DNA of 17,772 nt from Pseudomonadota bacterium (GTDB lineage Bacteria > Pseudomonadota > Gammaproteobacteria > Burkholderiales > Burkholderiaceae_B). Numbering within the stretch: position 1 is the first letter of the stretch; each line of letters begins with the position of its first letter. The translations under genes were made by a program, and so were the position numbers. Below are positions 6,885-14,396 of the stretch, piece after piece. Below the pieces are notes generated by a model. The model saw only the letters and a list, made by a program, of their open reading frames with translations, was not told the origin of the DNA and did not search any database. The DNA lies in the NCBI GenBank assembly GCA_023437255.1, contig JAEZGR010000115.1, positions 1 through 17,772 on the forward strand, given 5' to 3'.

Positions 6885-8021
6885 TTATATGGGTGCCGGC
6901 CGGCGCCGGGCCAGTTCAAGGGCCTGGTGGTACACCTGTTTGGTATCGTTGATGAATTGCGTCACTGAAAACGCAGACGCCACGCGCGCCCGCGCCTTCT
7001 CGCCCATCTGGCGTAGCTGATCGGGCTGTTCAAGCATCTGCAGCAGCACGCTTTCGAGCATGTCGACATCGGCGACCGGCACCACCCAGCCGTCGATACC
7101 CTGGCGCACGTTTTCGGGCAGACCGCCCGCATCGGAAACCAGGGCGGGAATACCCATCGCCATGGTTTCGCAACTGGCGTAAGACGCCGCTTCGCGGTAC
7201 GACAGCACAAATCCGGCGTCGCAGGCGCCCAGAATGGCGCGCACGTCGGAGACCAGGCCCGGGAACAACACGTAGGGCGCCATGCCACAGGCATCGACCA
7301 ACTTGAGCAGCTCCGCAGACGGCGGATCGCCCGCCACCACGATCCTGAGGCGGGCGCGCAGCGATTCGGGCAGACGCCCGGCGGCCTGCACCAGCAGGTG
7401 CCACCCCTTGTTGTAATCGGTACCACCGATGCTGCCCAACACCAGAGTGTCGGCCGGTAACGGGCCAAACAAGGCATCGCGACAGGCCGCCTTTTCGGCA
7501 GGGCTGACCGGGCTGAGTGCCTGAACATCGATACCATTGCGCACGACCTGGATTGGCCGATGGCGGTACGCCGACGTCTGCAGGATGTCGGCCACATATT
7601 CGCATACGGCAATGGAGGCATGCGTGCCCAGCCGCGCGCGCAGGCGATGACCGACGCTGTTGACGGGATTCGTGTTGTGTTTGGTCCAGACGATGCCTGG
7701 GCGATGCTTCATGCCCAGGGTGGCCAGCATGACATGCCGGTGATCAGCGCCGCCATTGACATGCACCACATCGAACCGTTCCCGTTCAAGAAACGCGCGC
7801 AGCGCCCGTACCTCGCGCCACATGGCGGGCAGGCGCGAGGTGTAAAGACCCGGCAGCACGCGCACGCCTTCAATTTCGGAAGCGCGCCGATACAGTCGCC
7901 CGGTCGGCGGCACGGCCACGGTTATGTCGTATTCGCTACGCAAGCCCTGGATGAGACTCAGGATGTACGTGACATGGCCCCCACCGTTGCCATGATGGAT
8001 ATCGGTAATTAAGAGTTTCAT
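6885..8021 (-). CDS. Glycosyltransferase family 4 (GT4-B), probable LPS core enzyme
   Basis: GT-B fold glycosyltransferase of 378 residues, probably adding a sugar to the LPS core. The N-terminus MKLLITDIHHGNGGGHVTY carries the glycine-rich loop; FDVVHVNGGADHRHV (83-97) and WTKHNTNPVNSVGHRLR are acceptor-domain segments. The donor domain shows LGSIGGTDYNKGWHLLVQAA and a complete EX7E motif, with Glu277 and Glu285 in REAASYASCETMAMG. No signal peptide or membrane span is present. The ATG at 8021 is chosen over a TTG six codons upstream because the family N-terminus begins there and an AGGG element lies close in front. It sits 29 bases after the GT2 stop, across a GC-rich hairpin, and 7 bases before deacetylase 1. 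The donor sugar is unknown. Confidence 0.87.
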   Translation of the reverse strand: MKLLITDIHHGNGGGHVTYILSLIQGLRSEYDITVAVPPTGRLYRRASEIEGVRVLPGLYTSRLPAMWREVRALRAFLERERFDVVHVNGGADHRHVMLATLGMKHRPGIVWTKHNTNPVNSVGHRLRARLGTHASIAVCEYVADILQTSAYRHRPIQVVRNGIDVQALSPVSPAEKAACRDALFGPLPADTLVLGSIGGTDYNKGWHLLVQAAGRLPESLRARLRIVVAGDPPSAELLKLVDACGMAPYVLFPGLVSDVRAILGACDAGFVLSYREAASYASCETMAMGIPALVSDAGGLPENVRQGIDGWVVPVADVDMLESVLLQMLEQPDQLRQMGEKARARVASAFSVTQFINDTKQVYHQALELARRRPAPI

Positions 8022-8027
8022 CGCCCT

Positions 8028-8049
8028 GCGTGCCCGCAAGGCGGGCCGC
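8028..8049 (-). other. GC-rich hairpin in the GT2/GT4-B gap
   Basis: A perfect 6-base stem (8032-8037 with 8041-8046) closes a 3-base loop. Three further G-C pairs (8028-8030 with 8047-8049) extend it past one bulged base. It begins right after the GT2 stop and ends just before the ribosome binding region of GT4-B. No T-run follows, so it is not a standard terminator; it may be a processing, stability or attenuation element. Confidence 0.45.
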
Positions 8050-8050
8050 G

Positions 8051-8896
8051 TTACTTCTGTTGCCGTTGGTTTAAGAAAAGCAACTTAGTGTAGCGAAAAA
8101 AACTGCCCGAAGCGCCCATCACGGCCAGAATGAACCCCTCGCGACCGTCGAGGAATCCTTTACGCAACAAGTAGATACGGATGAAGGTCCAGAATGCATG
8201 CCCCCACGCGCCCAGCACCGACGTCTTCTTGCCCCGCGCATGCATCATCGCGGCCGCTTCCGAGGAATAATGATTGATCTTGGCGATGTAGTGCTCGAGG
8301 CTGGGATATGGGTAATGCAGGAAGTGGCACTTGAGCGTGACCACCGGCTGATCCGTAACGACGCTTTCGTGCACCGCCACGTCCTTGAAACGCGCCGAAC
8401 CGCGCCGAAACAGGCGCAGCACGTGATCGGGCCACCATCCGCTGTGGCGGATCCACCGCCCTCCGAAATTCGACAGGCGAGCAATTTTGTAGGCTGATGC
8501 AGGCGCCGCGGGGCCGACGCCGCTGTCACCTGCCTTTTCCCGGCGCGTCGCAGCCTTGTCGGCCGTCAGCACCGCCCGGATCTCTGCCGCGAGTCCGGGC
8601 GTGACACGTTCGTCAGCGTCAATCGACAGCACCCAGTCGCAGGTGGCCAGGTCGAGTGCGCGGTTCTTCTGGGGCCCAAAGCCGGGCCAGTCGTCGGTTT
8701 TGACAACCCTGGCGCCCCGCGCCGCCGCCAGCTCGCGCGTGGCATCGGTGCTGCCCGAGTCCACCACGATCATCTCATCAGCGAACGCCACGGAATCCAG
8801 GCAAGCCTCGATATTGGCCGCTTCGTTCTTGGTGATGAGAATGACGGACAGCGTGGCGCGCTCCGGCGCGGCTTGCGCCGCCGGGGCCGCGCTCAT
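8051..8896 (-). CDS. Glycosyltransferase family 2, WaaE/LgtF-like LPS core transferase
   Basis: Inverting GT-A enzyme of 281 residues, similar in layout to the WaaE/KdtX/LgtF group that adds beta-linked glucose to inner-core heptose. Seen are the N-terminal strand LSVILITKNEAANIEACLDS (16-35), VVDSGSTDAT (44-53), the PQKNRAL segment, and the metal-binding motif SIDADE (91-96). RHSGWWPDHVLRLFRRG (150 to 166) and VHESVV, typical of this group, come next. A hydrophobic C-terminal stretch (about 253-270) probably binds the inner membrane. Residues 113-134 form an Ala/Gly/Arg-rich, low-complexity insert. ATG 8896 is chosen because it forms an ATGA overlap with the deacetylase 2 stop; a GTG nine codons upstream is possible. 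Near its 3' end a run of seven T (8102-8096) fits a -1 slippery heptamer. The sugar specificity is inferred from family resemblance only. Confidence 0.88.
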   Translation of the reverse strand: MSAAPAAQAAPERATLSVILITKNEAANIEACLDSVAFADEMIVVDSGSTDATRELAAARGARVVKTDDWPGFGPQKNRALDLATCDWVLSIDADERVTPGLAAEIRAVLTADKAATRREKAGDSGVGPAAPASAYKIARLSNFGGRWIRHSGWWPDHVLRLFRRGSARFKDVAVHESVVTDQPVVTLKCHFLHYPYPSLEHYIAKINHYSSEAAAMMHARGKKTSVLGAWGHAFWTFIRIYLLRKGFLDGREGFILAVMGASGSFFRYTKLLFLNQRQQK

Positions 8897-9735
8897 GCCT
8901 GTTGTCTCCGGCTGCGCTTCCACAGCTTGAAGCGGTTGAACAAGGGGCCGATGACGGGGTGGGCGGCCACGCGAATGCGCCGCCCCACCGACTGCCCGCT
9001 GGTGTTGCGCACCGCAAAACGGTAGATGTGTGCGGGATCGCTTCCCGGGCGGTTCTGACCAAAGGGGCGCGTGGTGTACAGATAGCGAAAGCCTGACTCC
9101 TGCGCGATACGCACATAGTCGTCATCGAAATAGCCCTGCGGCCAGCAAAAGTGCTGTGACACGGAGCCCAACCGCGCCTGCAATGTAGCGCGTGAATCCG
9201 CCAGCTCTTTCGCAATGTGTGTGTTCTTGTCGGCCTTGTGCGGCCCCAGGTCCCAGCGCGTGTGGGTGTCCGTGTGGCTGTGGAACTCGAAGACACCGTC
9301 TGCGCGCATCGCTTCGATTTCGCTCCAGCGCAGCATGACCTCGTCGGCCCTGCCCTGGGCAATGCGGTCTTCACAGTCACGGTGCGAAGGGGTTTCCGGC
9401 AGGGCCTCCTGGCCAAGGTGCGGGCGCACCGGGCCGTCACCGATCCAGGAAGTCACCAGGAAGATGACCCCGTGGAAGCCGTAGCGCTTCATGAGCGGGT
9501 AGGCGTACACCCAATTGTCGAGATAACCGTCATCGAAGGTGATGAGCACCGATTTGGACGGAACCGGCTGACCTTCGAGATGGCCGGCGAACTCGTCACA
9601 CGTGAGCGAGCGATAGCCGTGACGGCTGAGCCATTGCAGCTGATGCTCGAAATTGGCCGTGGACACAGTGATCATGCCGTCAACGGGCGAAACGTGGTGG
9701 TACATCAACACCGGTACGTTGTGGGCCTGCTTCAT
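8893..9735 (-). CDS. Polysaccharide deacetylase, CE4/NodB type (deacetylase 2)
   Basis: Predicted metal-dependent deacetylase of 280 residues. Motifs in order are MT1 TFDDG (66-70), MT2 HTDTH (154-158) and an MT3-like CWPQG (197-201). Between MT1 and MT2 it has about 20 residues more than deacetylase 1, including a Pro/Glu/Arg-rich loop (102-133). The C-terminus (about 256-280) is basic with aromatic residues (FNRFKLWKRSRR) and may bind the membrane surface. There is no signal peptide; the chain starts with VPVLMYHHVSP, so a cytoplasmic site is expected. It overlaps the GT4-C stop and the GT2 start by ATGA on both sides (9732-9735 and 8893-8896), so its translation is probably linked to both. 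The likely substrate is an N-acetylhexosamine in the LPS core or its precursor, inferred from the neighbours. Confidence 0.88.
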   Translation of the reverse strand: MKQAHNVPVLMYHHVSPVDGMITVSTANFEHQLQWLSRHGYRSLTCDEFAGHLEGQPVPSKSVLITFDDGYLDNWVYAYPLMKRYGFHGVIFLVTSWIGDGPVRPHLGQEALPETPSHRDCEDRIAQGRADEVMLRWSEIEAMRADGVFEFHSHTDTHTRWDLGPHKADKNTHIAKELADSRATLQARLGSVSQHFCWPQGYFDDDYVRIAQESGFRYLYTTRPFGQNRPGSDPAHIYRFAVRNTSGQSVGRRIRVAAHPVIGPLFNRFKLWKRSRRQQA

Positions 9736-10850
9736 TTCTTGAGCTCTCCCAACCAGCGCAGATAGGCGGATTCGATACGGCGGACCATCGCTTCGAGGCT
9801 GAAGTGCCCCGAGTGACGACAGAATTCGAGCCCGGCCTGCCCCATGCGCCGACGCAGTTCAGGGTCTTCGACCAGCTTTCGGATCGCCTGGGTCAGCGCC
9901 GGAATGTCATCAAGGGGCACCAGTATGCCACTGACCCCCTCCTTCATCATCTCCGGAACGCCGTCGACCCGGGTGCCGACGACCGGGAGACCGGCAGCAC
10001 CCGCTTCGACAAACACGGTGCCGGAAGCTTCCTTGCGAGTGGCCAGCGCAAAGATATCAAAACCCTCAAGGAGATTCGGCACATCGTTGCGCATGCCGAG
10101 CAGATGCACGCGCTTCCCGAGGCGCCTGGCTTCGACTTCGGCCTGGATCTCTTCGAACAGCGGCGAACCGCCGCCCACCAGCACCAGATGCAGATTCGGC
10201 CTTTCGGCAATGAGCGGTGCCATCGCCTCGATCAGCTCTCGATGCCCTTTCAGGGCGCGCATCACCGCCACGCAGCCCACCACAATATCATTCTGCGACA
10301 GCTTCAGTTCTTTGCGCAGTGTGGACGAGCCCGTAAGCGGGGGCAGCTCGACAGCCGGGTAAACAGTGGCCACATGTCCCTCGGGCACCCCCCGGTCGAG
10401 CAGGCCCTGACGCACGAAGTCGCTGGCCGTGGTGACGCGGTGGGGAACGATGGTGTAAGACAGCAGCGAACCCGGTTTGTTGGCCAGGTGCCGCGTGCGC
10501 ACGATGAGCGGTGTGCCTGCAAGCCTGCCGGCCACACCCGCCAGCATGGTGTCGCGGCGGCTATGGGTATTCAGCACGTCGAAGCGGCCCTCGCGCAATA
10601 TGCGGCGAATACGGGGCACGCCACGGGTATAGTTGATGAAGCCGTCCATCAACATCGTGTGCACGGTGAAGCCTTCCTGTCGCAGCCGGTCGGCCAGCTT
10701 CGCGTGAGGCTGACACACCGCTTCGAGATGGTGACCGCGTTCACGCATTGCCAGCATCATGCGATGTATGTATTGTTCCTGCCCGCCCCAGCCGGTCGCG
10801 GCTTCGGAGTGCAGAATACGCAGCGGCGTGAATTCGGTTTCCGGATTCAT
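9732..10850 (-). CDS. Glycosyltransferase family 4 (GT4-C), probable LPS core enzyme
   Basis: GT-B fold glycosyltransferase of 372 residues. The N-terminal domain shows LRILHSEAATGWGGQEQYIHR (residues 10 to 30) with the Gly-Gly loop and FDVLNTHSRRD (90-100). The donor domain has VGCVAVMRALKGHRELIEAM, LVLVGGGSP (223-230) and a complete EX7E motif with Glu274 and Glu282 (KEASGTVFVEAG). No signal peptide or membrane span is visible. The ATG at 10850 overlaps the dnaE stop by ATGA and places the family N-terminus correctly; a start 12 codons upstream would lie inside dnaE. It is the first glycosyltransferase of the cluster in transcription order and overlaps deacetylase 2 by four bases. A natural guess is that it transfers an N-acetylated hexosamine later deacetylated by its neighbour, but that is inference. 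Confidence 0.88.
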   Translation of the reverse strand: MNPETEFTPLRILHSEAATGWGGQEQYIHRMMLAMRERGHHLEAVCQPHAKLADRLRQEGFTVHTMLMDGFINYTRGVPRIRRILREGRFDVLNTHSRRDTMLAGVAGRLAGTPLIVRTRHLANKPGSLLSYTIVPHRVTTASDFVRQGLLDRGVPEGHVATVYPAVELPPLTGSSTLRKELKLSQNDIVVGCVAVMRALKGHRELIEAMAPLIAERPNLHLVLVGGGSPLFEEIQAEVEARRLGKRVHLLGMRNDVPNLLEGFDIFALATRKEASGTVFVEAGAAGLPVVGTRVDGVPEMMKEGVSGILVPLDDIPALTQAIRKLVEDPELRRRMGQAGLEFCRHSGHFSLEAMVRRIESAYLRWLGELKK

Positions 10851-13800
10851 GCGTAGGTAATCTCCAGCGACTCCGGCGTGACCCATTCCGCCAGTTGTTC
10901 CAGCAACGTATCAGACATGCGCACGCGCCAGTCCTCACCCAGACGAACCAGGCACAGGTAGTCGTCGCGCTCGAGCTGGATCTCGACCGGAACGCCCGGC
11001 ATGCCGTTCTCGGGATCAGCCCGGTAAGGGTTCAGGAGTTGGCGCAAGCGCTGTGGATCTGCATTGCCATTCAGCGTGATGCGCAGACTGTTCGCCCGGG
11101 ATTCGCGTGCCAGCTGCAGGTCGTACAACGCATCAGCCGTTACCCGCAAGCCACCGGAAAACTCGTCGTGCGACACCTTGCCGTGCACGATCAGCAACTG
11201 GTCTTCGCGCAGACGCGAGCGATGCTGCTCGTACAGCTCGTTGAAGATGGCCACCTCCAGCTGCGCCGAACCGTCGTCGAGCAGCGCGTACAGCATCTTG
11301 CCGCGCCGGGTCATGCGGGGACGCAACTCCGAAAGCACCCCTGCAAACCATTGCTGACCGCGCGACGGCTGCAACCGGGCGAGAGGCGTCGGCGCAAAGC
11401 GGCGCACCTCGTCGCGCCACGCGTCGAACAGGTGACCGCTGAAGTAGAAACCCAACGCGGTTTTTTCTTCACGCAGACGCGTCTGCAGATCCCACGGTGC
11501 CACACGTGCCAGTTCAAGCTCGACGATATCGCCTGCATCGTCGGCAAACAGAGAAATCTGGTTGGCGCTGCGCTCGGCCTGTTCCGCCGCTTCAATAGCC
11601 TGGCCGACGGTGGCCAGAAGGGCCGCGCGGTTTTCGGCAATGGCGTCAAAGGCGCCGGCGCGGATCAGCGCTTCAATGGTGCGCCGGTTCACGGTGGAAC
11701 GATCCACCCGTTTGCAAAAATCGAACAGACTGGCATAGGGGCCGCCCGCTTCGCGTTCGCGGATGATTTCTTCGACAGCCGCCTGACCTGTACCTTTCAC
11801 GGCACCCAGGCCGTAACGCATTGATCGCGGCGGTTCGCCGCGGGCGGTGTACTCGTCTTCCACCGGTTCAAACCGGTAGGCAGAGGCGTTGATATCCGGC
11901 GGCAGCACTGTCACGCCGTTGGCCACCGCATCCTTCCAGAAGACCTGAACCTTGTCGGTGTCGTCCATGTCGGAAGACAGGGTGGCGGCAAGAAACTCTG
12001 CCGGGTGGTAATGCTTGAGCCAGGCGGTCTGGTAGGCAATCAGCGCATAGGCCGCGGAGTGACTCTTGTTGAACCCGTAGCCGGCGAACTTTTCCATCAG
12101 GTCAAAGAGCTTGACCGCCAGCTTGGCGTCATAGCCCTTCTCGACCGCACCCTTCTCGAAGATCTCGCGGTGCTTGGCCATTTCCTCGGGCTTCTTCTTG
12201 CCCATGGCGCGCCGCAGCAGGTCGGCACCACCCAGGGTATAGCCGCCGATGATCTGCGAAATCAGCATCACCTGTTCCTGGTAGACGATGACGCCATAGG
12301 TGCTTTTGAGCACCGGTTCCAGGTCGGGGTGGAAGTAATCGACTTCTGCGCGCCCATGCTTGCGATTCACGAAGTCGACCACCATGCCGGATTCCAGCGG
12401 GCCGGGTCGATACAGTGCCAGCATGGCGATCACGTCTTCGAAAGTGCTCGGCTTCAGACTCTTGAGCAATTCCTTCATGCCGCGGGATTCCAGCTGGAAC
12501 ACGGCGGTGGTGTTACCCTCGGTGAGCAGTTTGTAGGCGTTCGCGTCGTCAAGCGGCAACGCCATGAGGTCGAAGTCGCGCTTGTCGGGATTGAAGCGGC
12601 GCACAAAGCGCACTGCCCAGTCGAGAATCGTCAGGTTACGCAGACCGAGAAAGTCGAACTTGACCAGGCCGACCGCTTCAACGTCGTCCTTGTCATACTG
12701 CGACACCGCGCTGCTGTCGGAGCCAGGCTGGCAATACAGGGGGCAGAAATCGGTCAGTTTGCCCGGCGCGATGAGCACCCCGCCGGCGTGCATGCCGATG
12801 TTGCGGGTCAAGCCTTCGAGCGGCTTGGCGAGGTCGATCAACGCCCTCACCTCTTCTTCCTGCTCGTAGCGTTCGCGGAATGCGGGTTCTTCTTTCAGCG
12901 TGCGATCGAGCGACCAGGGGTCCATGGGGCTGAAGGGGATCAGCTTCGAGAGGCCGTCGCATAGCGAATACGGCATCTCGAGCACACGGCCCACGTCGCG
13001 CACCACCGCCTTTGCGCCCAGCGTACCAAAGGTGGCGATTTGGCTGACGGCCTCCTTGCCATACTTCTGCTTCACGTATTCGATGACGCGTTCGCGATTG
13101 TCCTGGCAGAAGTCAATATCGAAGTCGGGCATCGACACGCGTTCCGGGTTAAGGAAGCGCTCGAACAGCAAGTCGTAGCGGATCGGATCGAGGTCGGTGA
13201 TGCCCAGCGAATAGGCCACCAGCGACCCGGCGCCCGAACCCCGGCCCGGCCCGACCGGCACACCGTTGCTCTTGCCCCAGTTGATGAAGTCGGCCACGAT
13301 CAGGAAGTAGCCGGGGAAGCCCATCTTGATGATGATCGAGCACTCCCATTGGAGGCGCTCGCGATAGGCGGGGTATTGGGCCTCGCGCTCCGCTTCGTCA
13401 GGGAAAAGCTGCAGCATGCGCCGCGCCAGGCCCTCTTCGGACAGTTGCACCAGGTATTCGTCGAGCGTCACGCCATCTGGGGTGGGGAAATCGGGCAGCC
13501 GTGGCTTGCCGAGCTCGAGCACCAGGTTGCAGCGTCGCGCGATCTCCACCGTATTGGCAATCGCGGAAGGCACGTCGGCAAAGCGTCGCGCCATTTCTTC
13601 CGAGCTGAGCATGTATTGCTGCTCGGTGAAACGGCGCCGGCGACGCGCGTTGCCCAGCTGCTCGCCCTCGGCGATACATACTCGGGCCTCGTGCGCACGG
13701 AAGTCTTCCGGCAACAGAAACTGCACCGGATGCGTGGCCACAACCGGGATATCGAGCCTGGCAGCCAGGCGCAGGGCGGCCTGCACATACGCCTCGTCGC

Positions 13801-14347
13801 CATCGGCGCCGCTGCGCTGCAGCTCGATGAAATAGTCGTCGCCGTATTGCTGTTTCCACTGTGCAGCCCGCGCCAACGCCTCGTCATCACGACCGGCTTC
13901 AAGCATCTGACCGACATCGCCGTGGCGGCCGCCCGAAAGAACGATCAGGCCTTCGTGCTCGGCGAGCCATTCGCGACGGATTTCCGCACGACCGCGGTGC
14001 TGATTGTTGAGCCAGGCGCGCGTCAGGAGATCGCACAACGCAAGATAGCCCGCATGGTTACGCGCCAGCAGCAGAATCCGCTGCGACTTGTCGCGATCGG
14101 ACTCGTTCTCGAGCCAGACATCGGCGCCGGCAATCGGCTTGACGCCTTTGCCCTGCGCTGCGCGATAGAACTTGACGAAGCCAAACAGGTTGCAAAGGTC
14201 GGTCAGCGCGAGCGCAGGCTGACCGAACTCGACGGCCTTGCCCACCAGGGCGGGAATCTGGGCGATGCCGTCCACCACCGAGAACTCGGAGTGGACGCGC
14301 AGGTGTACAAATGCGGGCGTTGCGGGTTCCTGATTCATGGGCGGCAT
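10847..14347 (-). CDS. dnaE: DNA polymerase III, alpha subunit
   Basis: Catalytic subunit of the replicative polymerase; 1166 residues, matching DnaE of E. coli (1160). An N-terminal PHP domain (about 13-220) starts with FVHLRVHSEFSVVDG. The C-family polymerase core holds GPGRGSGAGSLVAY (367 to 379), the Asp-rich MPDFDID motif (406-412) and a third active-site Asp565 in KFDFLGLR. Next come the fingers, including RRAMGKKKPEEM (712 to 723), GYGFNKSHSAAYALIAYQTAWL (about 757-777), a helix-hairpin-helix segment RYGLGAVKGTG (844-854), the internal clamp-binding motif QISLF (930-934) and an OB domain (about 1000-1080). The ATG at 14347 is used; a second ATG three codons later (14338) is an alternative. 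The gene lies 49 bases after hrpA in the same direction and its stop overlaps the GT4-C start by ATGA, so LPS genes may be read from the dnaE transcript. Confidence 0.98.
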   Translation of the reverse strand: MPPMNQEPATPAFVHLRVHSEFSVVDGIAQIPALVGKAVEFGQPALALTDLCNLFGFVKFYRAAQGKGVKPIAGADVWLENESDRDKSQRILLLARNHAGYLALCDLLTRAWLNNQHRGRAEIRREWLAEHEGLIVLSGGRHGDVGQMLEAGRDDEALARAAQWKQQYGDDYFIELQRSGADGDEAYVQAALRLAARLDIPVVATHPVQFLLPEDFRAHEARVCIAEGEQLGNARRRRRFTEQQYMLSSEEMARRFADVPSAIANTVEIARRCNLVLELGKPRLPDFPTPDGVTLDEYLVQLSEEGLARRMLQLFPDEAEREAQYPAYRERLQWECSIIIKMGFPGYFLIVADFINWGKSNGVPVGPGRGSGAGSLVAYSLGITDLDPIRYDLLFERFLNPERVSMPDFDIDFCQDNRERVIEYVKQKYGKEAVSQIATFGTLGAKAVVRDVGRVLEMPYSLCDGLSKLIPFSPMDPWSLDRTLKEEPAFRERYEQEEEVRALIDLAKPLEGLTRNIGMHAGGVLIAPGKLTDFCPLYCQPGSDSSAVSQYDKDDVEAVGLVKFDFLGLRNLTILDWAVRFVRRFNPDKRDFDLMALPLDDANAYKLLTEGNTTAVFQLESRGMKELLKSLKPSTFEDVIAMLALYRPGPLESGMVVDFVNRKHGRAEVDYFHPDLEPVLKSTYGVIVYQEQVMLISQIIGGYTLGGADLLRRAMGKKKPEEMAKHREIFEKGAVEKGYDAKLAVKLFDLMEKFAGYGFNKSHSAAYALIAYQTAWLKHYHPAEFLAATLSSDMDDTDKVQVFWKDAVANGVTVLPPDINASAYRFEPVEDEYTARGEPPRSMRYGLGAVKGTGQAAVEEIIREREAGGPYASLFDFCKRVDRSTVNRRTIEALIRAGAFDAIAENRAALLATVGQAIEAAEQAERSANQISLFADDAGDIVELELARVAPWDLQTRLREEKTALGFYFSGHLFDAWRDEVRRFAPTPLARLQPSRGQQWFAGVLSELRPRMTRRGKMLYALLDDGSAQLEVAIFNELYEQHRSRLREDQLLIVHGKVSHDEFSGGLRVTADALYDLQLARESRANSLRITLNGNADPQRLRQLLNPYRADPENGMPGVPVEIQLERDDYLCLVRLGEDWRVRMSDTLLEQLAEWVTPESLEITYA

Positions 14348-14396
14348 TGTACTCGTGTGCTGCCGCAGCCGACCCCTGCCAAGGGGCCGCCCACCC
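14348..14396 (-). promoter_or_regulatory. hrpA-dnaE spacer with two short hairpins and a -10-like element
   Basis: The 49-base spacer holds two short inverted repeats: CCCC/GGGG with a 6-base loop (14373-14386) and GCTG/CAGC with a 3-base loop (14359-14369). Neither has a T-run, so a full terminator after hrpA is not supported. On the minus strand TACAAT (14351-14346) resembles a -10 box but overlaps the dnaE ATG. If used, it would favour the second ATG at 14338 and a nearly leaderless message. No clear -35 element was found. Confidence 0.25.

Noticed and set aside
6878..6919. Upstream TTG start for deacetylase 1
   Set aside because: It would overlap the end of GT4-B and add 14 residues with no family resemblance; ATG at 6877 begins the first conserved strand.
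9804..10856. 350-codon open frame on the plus strand opposite GT4-C
   Set aside because: GT4-C has full GT-B motifs and the antisense product has none.
11457..11468. A-rich run in dnaE as a programmed frameshift site
   Set aside because: On the coding strand the codons are GAA AAA ACC, so the run is not in the X XXY YYZ phase needed for -1 slippage.
12005..12964. 319-codon open frame on the plus strand opposite dnaE
   Set aside because: Same reason: mirror of a strongly coding region, no recognisable motif, no promoter or ribosome binding site.
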